A stretch of 64,000 nt of DNA, from positions 18,689,501 through 18,753,500 of the forward strand of contig NC_090291.1 of assembly GCF_037392515.1 (NCBI RefSeq). Reading direction: 5' to 3'. This stretch comes from Haliotis asinina (taxonomy: Eukaryota; Mollusca; Gastropoda; Lepetellida; Haliotidae). The notes beneath the pieces were generated by a model. The model was not told where the DNA came from, did no database searches, and saw only the letters and a list, made by a program, of their open reading frames with translations. This document shows positions 45,941-64,000 of the stretch, piece after piece (the first letter of the stretch is position 1; the number at the start of each line of letters is the position of its first letter). The translations under genes were made by a program, and so were the position numbers.

Positions 45941-46689
45941 GTAAGTTTTCGTGTATTTCTGGTATATAAAATAAATCATATTCTCGTGCTGTTATTTGTT
46001 CAACATTTTACTTAGCAATCCCGTGATGCCTGTAAATAATAGAGGAATGATAAGACAATCCCGTGATTGATATTGTGAACAGCGAACTATGACGCTGATA
46101 GCATGACAGTGACAACGTGATCTGTTTGGTGGTATCTGACAAGACTGGAGACAAATTCCTCTTAGAGACAAATTCCTCCAGTGTATGGGGTTTACGTACT
46201 CATGTCCATATGGCTTCGCTTTCATTCATCGCCAGGTACTGTCATACATATCAAGGACATGCTAATTGTCTTGAGACTGTTCTAAGAACAAGACACATCA
46301 CCAGTCTCTGCAACAGCTCTACGTGGTGTACACCACTGACTTTTGTTGGCGACAAGGCGATCTGTAAGGGACGGTATAACACCAAGTCGTCGTATATGGA
46401 GATAGGACGACTGGTGATCACTCGTCGTAATATCGCTACAATACTGGCAAAAGTCATGCCAAACCCACAAAACACAAGTTGTTGAAGTATCGACAGTTTG
46501 ACAACCTTGTTCCAACCTTGCCATTAATGGTTTCTTCTCTCGTAGATACGATCATTACAGAGACAAACCGTGTCAAGAACATGGTAAACTGCATATATAA
46601 ACGTAAAGTATGCTTCTCACTATATATTAGGTCATCTCTTGTTTCCCCAGAATAACCGCATTTAACGGATTGTTTTGCCGGGACAGGTT

Positions 46690-46905
46690 TTCACTTTTTG
46701 CTGGAAAGACCTCTTACCAGGTTTTACTTTTCGTTAGTAAGACCTCTTCCCAGGTTTTAGCTTTCGTTAGTAAGACCTCTTCCCAGGTTTTACTTTTCGT
46801 TAGTAAGACCTCTTCCCAGGTTTTAGCTTTCGTTAGTAAGACCTCTTCCCAGGTTTTACTTTTCGTTAGTAAGACTTCTTCCCGGGTCTTACTTTTCCGA
46901 ACGTT
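46690..46905 (+). repeat. 36-bp minisatellite, about 6 units with 72-bp higher order
   Basis: TTTCGTTAGTAAGACCTCTT + CCCAGGTTTTACTT/AGCT recurs. TTACTTTTC and TTAGCTTTC variants alternate strictly, giving a dimeric 72-bp unit. In the non-coding first intron of ADGF copy 2. Confidence 0.9.
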
Positions 46906-47339
46906 ATAAGAACATCAACATTCAAATGTTGAAGACAATTGGAAAATATCGTTTAAGATTATGCTCAAAGTACAAATGTTTTCCCTAGCGAAACTGGACC
47001 TGCAACTCTCTGATTCATAGACAGACGCTCCAGCGCACGACTGCCGACGAAGGTGATGGGGTTAAATTATCTACTCACTGTCATTAAATTGATTTTACGT
47101 GCGCTTCAGTTATTATCATTGACGGTGTATATGTTAGAGAAAACACTTCTCCTCGGTTTTGATAGACAATGGAAAACCATCAGCTCCCCCCTCGGGATTT
47201 CCTCTCGGCCTGTCCACCAATGTATCTATGACGTTTATTTCGTTCTTCCAAACAACATTAAGGCTAAGACTGTCGTAGGCATGGGAGTTCATCCACAATG
47301 TCAAACTTTAGATGTCTTATCGCTGCATTGAAGCTACCT

Positions 47340-47990
47340 TGAACAGAAACCATAGTGTTATCAGTTCACTTATGAGGAAGGGCGTGGCCAGCGGTCCAAG
47401 TGTCGTCCAAGACCAGAACGACGGTGGAAGACCAATGACCGTGGTGACCGTGTCCTAATTCGTCTGACAAGATGCAAGAAGACGAAGAAGTTCATGAGAA
47501 GTAGCTATGCGGTGGAAGACCAATGACCGTGGTGACCGTGTCCTAATTCGTCTGACAAGATACAGAAGACAAAGAAGTTCATGAGAAGTAGCGTCCAGGC
47601 TGCATGGATGAGGAAGCTTCGTCCAAAACGTCTAAAGTGCTGCATAGTTTTCATGCAGATATCTCCCATTTGCCAAACAACGCCTTTTGAAACATATATA
47701 GCCCGCAAGGAAAGCCGACATGGAGCCAATGTATGTAACATCTTTGCGCCTTTAGGACGCCAAGTCCGAGCTAAAGATCCTCCTGTTCAACGTCGTCAGG
47801 AATTAATGCAGGAGCTCCATGGTGAATTGCAGAGGATTCCATTGATGAAAACTCGGGAAGGGGAGGGCACACTAGGTTCTCATGTGGTCGCAAGTGATGG
47901 TTACTTCTGTCAACGCAACAGCGTGACAATCGCATTGGTGGTGTAGCCATGGTGACCATACTGGGTCTACTTGGCTTCACAAGCCGCTAC
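47340..47990 (+). mobile_element. Tc1/mariner relic with internal 87-bp duplication
   Basis: Readable pieces: RNHSVISSLMRKG helix-turn-helix, GRPMT, DRVLIRLTR, and near the end ELHGELQRIPLM. The segment GGTGGAAGACCAATGACCGT...ATGAGAAGTAGC occurs twice (about 47424-47507 and 47511-47594). The middle catalytic part is absent. In the 5' intron of ADGF copy 2. Confidence 0.65.
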
Positions 47991-48612
47991 TTCCGGTTCT
48001 TAACTGGTTCCGGTTCCCTTTGCGTACGCTAATTTGCAATGTGCGAGACGGGGCAAAGCTTACTTTCGCTTACATCAGGTTTCCGATGATATGCGTCTGT
48101 TCAGGAACCTGTTCTGATTTCAAATTGTGCGACCGCCAAATATGATTTTACTAAACCGGAGCAACTGTTCGTCCATGCCTAGCTGTCACAGCTGTTGTCA
48201 GTCTTAATAACTGGCTAATTTGTTATTTCAGTAAATTTGATATTTCAGAAGGATTATTTCTTTCTTAATGCTAATTGACAACCACGAGACCATTCGAAAG
48301 GTATGATACGCTGTTTGTCACAGGAAGTACTAAGCGCCGTGACCTACTTACTGGCCCTATTCACATGTTTGTTTACTTTTTGCAATAAACTGTTACCAAC
48401 CTTTTTTATGTGTAACATATGTTACAGTCACGCATTCTATATATGCAACATGTAGTGTTTTCGCAATTAACATAAGAAGTAGGTGGTGCGTAACTAATAT
48501 TCATGTGTATATGTTGGTTACAGTGCAAACATTTCTGATATGCACGTTACCGCACACCACCTGTTCGTATTTACACAACCCTAGACACTAATTCATTCCT
48601 TTTATATTTCAG

Positions 48613-58994
<10,382 letters not shown>

Positions 58995-59039
58995 CATGAA
59001 AGTAGCCGTGTTACCACGTGTTCGGCCATAGGGTGTCAT

Positions 59040-60240
59040 GATGTAGTGTTACGTTGTGTCGTGTTCTAGTGTTACCATGTGTCATGTGTTACCATGTGTC
59101 ATGTTGTAGTGTTAAGTTCTGTCGTGTTATAGTGTTACCATGTGTCATGTGTTACCATGTGTCATGCTGTAGTGTTACGTTGTGTCGTGTTCTAGTGTTA
59201 CCATGTGTCATGTGTTACCATGTGTCATGCTGTAGTGTTAAGTTCTGTCGTGTTAGTGTTACCATGTGTCATGTGTTACCATGTGTCATTCTGTAGTGTC
59301 ACGTTGTGTCATGTTATAATGTTACCATGTGTCATGCTGTAGTGTTACGTTGTGTCATGTTATAATGTTACCATGTGTCATGCTGTAGTGTTGCTTTGCG
59401 TAGTGTTATAGTGTTACCATGTGTCATGCTGTAGTGTTACGTTGTGTCGTGTTCTAGTGTTACCATGTGTCATGTGTTACCATGTGTCATGCTGTAGTGT
59501 TACGTTGTGTCGTGTTCTAGTGTTACCATGTGTCATGTGTTACCATGTGTCATGCTGTAGTGTTACGTTGTGTCGTGTTCTAGTGTTACCATGTGTCATG
59601 TGTTACCATGTGTCATGTTATAGTGTTACATTGTGTTGTGTTATAGTGTTACCATGTGTCATGTTATATAGTATTACCATGTCATGCTGTAGTGTCACGT
59701 TGTGTCGTGTTATAGTGTTACCGTGTGTCGTGCGGTAGTGTTACGTTGTGTCGTGTTCTAGTGTTACCATGTGTCATGTGTTACCATGTGTCATGTTATA
59801 GTGTTACATTGTGTTGTGTTATAGTGTTACCATGTGTCATGTTATATAGTATTACCATGTCATGCTGTAGTGTCACGTTGTGTCGTGTTATAGTGTTACC
59901 GTGTGTCGTGCGGTAGTGTTACGTTGTGTAGTGTTATAGTGTTACCGTGTGTCATTCTGTAGTGTTACGTTGTGTCGTGTTATAGTGTATACCATGTGTC
60001 TTCCCATAGTGGTACCTTGTGTTGTGTCATAGTGTTATCTTTGTCCTATTATAGCGTTACACGTGACGTGTCGTAGTGTTTCCTGTGTCCTGTCAGAGTT
60101 TTACTTGTGTCGTGTTATAGTGTTACCTGAGTCGTGTATAGTGTCACCTGTTTTTGTGTGCAGTCAAACGTTACCTGTGTCGTGTCATAGTTTTACCTGT
60201 GTCGTGTCATAGTGTTACCTGTTTCAGATCATAAATGTAA
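59040..60240 (+). repeat. Long minisatellite directly after ADGF copy 2
   Basis: GTGTTACCATGTGTCATG, GTGTTACGTTGTGTCGTG and TTATAGTGTTACC-type modules recur for 1.2 kb, regular at first and degenerating after 60000. It begins about 50 bp past the stop codon, so the 3' UTR of copy 2 probably runs into it; no AATAAA was seen before it. The same GTGTCATGTCATAATGTGTC wording occurs after copy 1 (38150), a possible unexpanded seed. Confidence 0.88.
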
Positions 60241-60879
60241 CTTACGTAATGTCATACTGTCAACAGGATCGTTTAACAGCGTTACCTCATGTACCTACTT
60301 GTGTTACCTTGTGTCATTTCATATTTTGACCTCATGTGCTGACATGGTGACGTTGAAGCGGACTTGACTGCATCAATGGGTCATGATGACGGGTCGTAAA
60401 TTAACACTCACGTGCGATTTGTAATCACCAAGACGACTTCATGAATATGTATTAAAATGCTCATTTACTCAGTTACAGAATAGAATTCAGTTTATTTGGG
60501 GTACTTTTCCTCGCTTGTATAAGTGTATCTAGTCAAGGAAAATATTGACAAAAAAAGCAGTGAACACAATCAATTAAATCTTCACAAAGTTTTAAAATGA
60601 ACACATACGAGGTATTTTGGATGGCAGGCGGGCGAAAACAATCTGTACATGCTCCATTTGTGACTGTTTGCTGGTTGAAGTCACCACCCAAACTAATAAT
60701 TGTCAATTTGTTACATCCCAAAAAGCAAGGTGGTTGCGAAAAACAGCAAGATGCTGAAGCACGTAAACTACCGTATTGGTGCACCATCCAAGATAGGTGC
60801 ATCTTCATCTCCGACACACAAACAGTTTCAACGTTACATTATGAGAATAATATTGGTGGAAAAACAATAGAGACTTGCA

Positions 60880-61110
60880 GTGCAAGTCCTGCCCGACATA
60901 AAACTGTCACAATGTCAGACCGAGTGTTGACGCAAATCTGTCTCGTCTGTGGTGGAGGCGATAGGAACGCGCGCATATGTCAGGTTGCACATACCTGAAT
61001 TGCCCGAGGTGATGTAACTGTGAAATAATTACGAATACGTTCGAAGAATATTAATGTCGTTGGCCCGCAGCCATGGAAGTGGTCCAGGGTGATGGATAAC
61101 AGTTCATGAT
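60880..61110 (+). repeat. Dispersed repeat D, copy 1
   Basis: Matches 62095-62325: TGTCACAATGTCAGACCG, GTTGACGCAAA, TTAATGTCGTTGGCCCG and GTCCAGGGTGATGGATAA. The overlapping 133-codon frame (60597-60998) has no recognisable domain and likely belongs to the repeat. Confidence 0.7.
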
Positions 61111-61558
61111 GTTATAACATTTTTAACAGTTCACTTTCAGAATAAACTAGATCTTCATTCATGTTGAAACTGTCCCTCCGGTATATCTGTCTTTTTTATG
61201 GTTGTACTGACAAAAATCGAGCAATTTGACACATTCTGCCAAAGTTTTGTGAAACTTTTAAATGGATAAATACGTTTTGTTTGGTTGAATTTATTTTCAG
61301 AAAACCCAGTTAATACAGACACAGTATTCAATCACTAAATTTCTCCTAGCTAAAATATGTCAAAGGCCAGACTCCCCAAAACGTAAAAAAATCATGGAGT
61401 CAGCTATAATATTTTAGATTAAAAAGGAAAAACGTTTGAATAATAGAATTAGGTAACTGACCCTCACGATATGTCTGTTGTTGCAAACATGTTTAAAAAT
61501 TACTTTTACTTTTTTGAGTCCAGCTTTTATTATTACCAGCTTTATACACCCAAATGAA

Positions 61559-61785
61559 CCCGTCACGACCCGCGCCAGAATTAGTCTTAGGCAAATCTGT
61601 GCATGTCGTAAAAGGTAGTTAAATGTTAATGGGAGTTGGTGGTGAGACTCGCTAACTTTATATTACAGTTGGGTACATTGATGCTCATGCTGTTGATCAA
61701 TGGATTATCTTGGTCCTAGCTCGGTCATTTACAGACCACTGCCGAATAACTGGAATATTGCTGATTGCAGCTTTAAACTAAATGC
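61559..61785 (+). repeat. SINE-like family B, diverged
   Basis: CCCGTCACGACCCG, GTGGTGAGACTCGCTAACTT, TGATGCTCATGCTGTTGATC, TCATTTACAGACCACTGCCG and GGAATATTGCTGATTGCAGC. Confidence 0.65.
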
Positions 61786-62094
61786 TTTCCAATACGCATG
61801 TCCAATTGTCGGATCATTATTGGAACAGCAACATACCTGCACTGTTCCAAGACTAGTCTGTTTTGTCCATATAGAACTCGTGGTATCGTTGGAAAATATG
61901 CCAGAAGGATATTGTACGTTTCGGCGTCTGTCAAGTGAGTGAATGAATTAGTAAGTGTGTGGGTGAGTGAGTGTGTGGGTGGTAGCAAAATGGCTGACAC
62001 CTGCAGGATGTTAGGTAGGCGAAAACACTATACAAAAATTTCAAGGTTAGACGAAGAGAATACCATTGGTGAACATACATCAGAGCCTTGTCTA

Positions 62095-62325
62095 ACGTAG
62101 ACGTGTCACAACGTCAGGCCGCGGGTTGACGCAAAGCTCCCTCATCTGTCAGATATACATGGGAAAATGCTTGACGGGAATGAGTTGATGGGGGTTATGA
62201 ACATGGACACGTCGGGCTGCAAAGTTGATGTTACTGTACAATAAACATGTACACGCTCGAGAAATATTAGTGTCGTCGGCCCGTTTCCATAGAAGCAGTC
62301 CAGGATGATGGATAATATGTTTATG
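62095..62325 (+). repeat. Dispersed repeat D, copy 2
   Basis: GTGTCACAACGTCAGGCCG, GGGTTGACGCAAAGC, ATTAGTGTCGTCGGCCCG and GTCCAGGATGATGGATAA; same orientation as copy 1 about 1.2 kb upstream. Confidence 0.7.
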
Positions 62326-62398
62326 CTCCCGTGGCATTACGCTCTCTAGGTAAATTACATCGATATATATACTGGAGTGTACATTCTATCTCAGTGGA

Positions 62399-62620
62399 GT
62401 GACGCTGCGTCAGGAGTGAGTGAGTGAAAGAGTGAGTGACGCTGCGTCAAGAGTGAGTGTGTGAGAGTGACTGACGCTGCGTCAGGAGTGAGAGTGAGTG
62501 ACGCTGCGTCAGGAGTGAATGAGAGAGTGACGCTGCGTCAGGAGTGAATGAGTGAGAGAGAGAGGGACGCTGCGTCAGGGGTGAGTGAGAGAGAGTGAGT
62601 GACGCTGCGTCAGGAGTGAG
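62399..62620 (+). repeat. Minisatellite carrying palindrome TGACGCTGCGTCA, 7 units
   Basis: TGACGCTGCGTCA (or GGACGC... once) occurs seven times at 26-37 bp spacing with GAGTGAGTGAG spacers of varying length. The 13-mer is a perfect odd palindrome with inverted bZIP-type TGACG half sites. Confidence 0.88.
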
Positions 62621-62739
62621 TGAGTACATAAAGGGGTGATTAAATCTGTAGGTTAACGATAAGCTGTTTGCCGATATGTGTTACGTGACTGATTTGTTTA
62701 ATGAATAACTGGATGACAGATCAGTGGATGAGTTGAGAG

Positions 62740-62960
62740 GTGAGTGAGTGAGTTGTTTAGTACTGGAGTGAGTGCTTTGGAAGATAAGTTAGTGGGTTTG
62801 TAGATGAGGGAGTGGGTTTGTAGAGTAGGAAGTGGTTTTGTAGATGAGGGCGTGAGTTTGGAGATAAGTGACTGGGCTTGTAGATGAGGGCGTGGGTTTG
62901 TAGATGAGGAAGTGGGTTTGTAGATAAGTGATTGGGTTTGTAAATGCGGGAGGGGATTGG
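62740..62960 (+). repeat. Degenerate minisatellite, about 24-bp unit
   Basis: GAGTGGGTTTGTAGATGAGG and GTGGGTTTGTAGATAAGTGA variants repeat about nine times. Confidence 0.8.
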
Positions 62961-63156
62961 GTTATGGTTTAGAGGCGCATATGTAGACAAGATACACTTT
63001 TAGCTGCAGCTGTTGGCAATGAATGCCATCAGCCTATACATTCCTATCGCAGGTCGGTACCAAATACTCTGCATTCCATTATCCTGAATGTGTCTTTGCT
63101 GATACTCTAAATAATTTCCTTATGACATTGTTATATCTAAAAATTGATATTCGATT

Positions 63157-63391
63157 GAGTTGTTTTACGCCGCACTCAGCAATATTACAGCTATATGGCG
63201 GCGATCTGTAAACAATCGAGTCTGGACCAGATAAACCAGTGATCAACAACATGAGCATCGATCCGCGCAATTGGGAACCGATGATGTGTGAACCAAGTCA
63301 GCGAGCCTGACCACCCGACCCCGTTAGTCGCCTCTTATGGCAAGAATGAGTTGCTGAAGGCCTATTCTACCCCGGGACCTTCACGGGTCGA
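63157..63391 (-). repeat. SINE-like family B, near full length, reverse
   Basis: TTGTTTTACGCCGCACTCAG tail, ATATGGCGGCGATCTGTAAA, ATGAGCATCGATCCGC, CCGTTAGTCGCCTCTTATGG and GGGACCTTCACGGGTC head. Confidence 0.85.
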
Positions 63392-63739
63392 TATTCGAAT
63401 TTACAGGGTAAGTTTTGTGGTTTGTTTATAATACAGATTGATATGTCTGACGGAATTATGAGGAATAGAGCACATGCAAATGATTTTTAGTCGTTTTAAT
63501 AACTATTTTAACCTTAACAGTCACCTACGTGGCCATTGACGACACGACCACGTGGCTTGACTAGGCCACGACACTCATTCACATTGGCGACACAGTGTTT
63601 ATCATTCCGTATGCAAATGATGTGTTCGTATTGTTGTCCAAGTTAGGGTGCATGTGTAAAACAAGAATGAATAATTTAAGAAAGTAATGTTTCCATTGTT
63701 TTAAACAATTTGGGTAAACTGTTTTACTGAATGATTTGT

Positions 63740-63905
63740 AATGAGTGAGTGAGGTTAGTTTTGCGCGGCACTCGGATATTAAATTACATGGGGGTGGTCT
63801 GTAAATAAGCGAGTCTGGGCCAGACAATCCAGTGATAGAACATCATGCGCATCGATCTGTGTAACAGGGATACGAATACATGTCAGCCACGGCAGCGAGC
63901 CTGTT
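63740..63905 (-). repeat. SINE-like family B fragment, reverse
   Basis: GTGAGTGAGGTTAGTTTTGC, TGGTCTGTAAATAAGCGAGT, CCAGACAATCCAGTGATAG, GCGCATCGATCTGTG and GTCAGCCACGGCAGCGAGCC. Confidence 0.75.
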
Positions 63906-64000
63906 AGTAATCATTAAACGTCTGATTCCCGGAAAGTGTCAGTATCTATCACTTTACAATTTAAAAAATCAAAACTGAAAATAATCAATTCTAACCAGGA

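Noticed and set aside
59054-59916. LCRVLVLPCVMCYHVSC-type frames
   Set aside because: Derived from the GTGTTACCATGTGTCATG minisatellite after ADGF copy 2; no independent gene features.
60597-60998. 133-codon plus-strand frame as a novel gene
   Set aside because: Its 3' half lies in dispersed repeat D, which occurs again at 62095 without the frame, and no domain was recognised.

Overview
The window reads as nuclear DNA of a marine gastropod, most likely abalone-like (inference). The evidence is short exons with GT-AG introns, molluscan-type gene content, and many short retroelements ending in (ACTC)n. There are no operons, bacterial genes or CRISPR arrays. Three genes that look intact are on the + strand: (1) the 3' two-thirds of TBC1D31 (16 exons, 601-18359); (2) an intronless TALE-class homeobox gene (5165-6061) nested in a TBC1D31 intron, a good candidate for a spiralian-specific TALE (SPILE-like) gene; (3) two tandem, same-strand copies of a secreted ADA2/ADGF-type adenosine deaminase (coding exons 28109-38086 and 48613-58994), each with nine coding exons, identical splice phases and a probable upstream non-coding first exon.

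Layout: 1-19765 is TBC1D31 with its 3' UTR, the nested homeobox gene, and an exact 172-bp-period tandem array of a tRNA-like SINE in the last intron. 19766-24500 is gene-poor intergenic DNA. 24500-38240 is ADGF copy 1; Tc1/mariner relics and a 5'-truncated LINE fill its introns, and a 51-bp x 23 minisatellite fills intron 3. 38240-45800 is intergenic and holds SINEs, minisatellites and a degenerate LINE. That LINE is interrupted by an 896-bp inverted-repeat element full of (CATA)n, flanked by a 9-bp target duplication. 45800-59000 is ADGF copy 2, whose intron 8 carries a 792-bp TTAA-flanked MITE. 59000-64000 is minisatellites and repeats.

The two ADGF copies keep the zinc ligands and catalytic Glu/His. 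Compared with human ADA2, as I recall its sequence and annotated binding sites, both have changed several substrate-pocket residues. Copy 2 additionally has Asp-to-Asn next to the last zinc ligand and has lost a conserved N-glycosylation sequon. The paralogues show patchwork divergence, and a SINE in intron 8 is shared by both, so it was present before the duplication. Most other open frames in the window come from stop-free minisatellites or from transposon relics.
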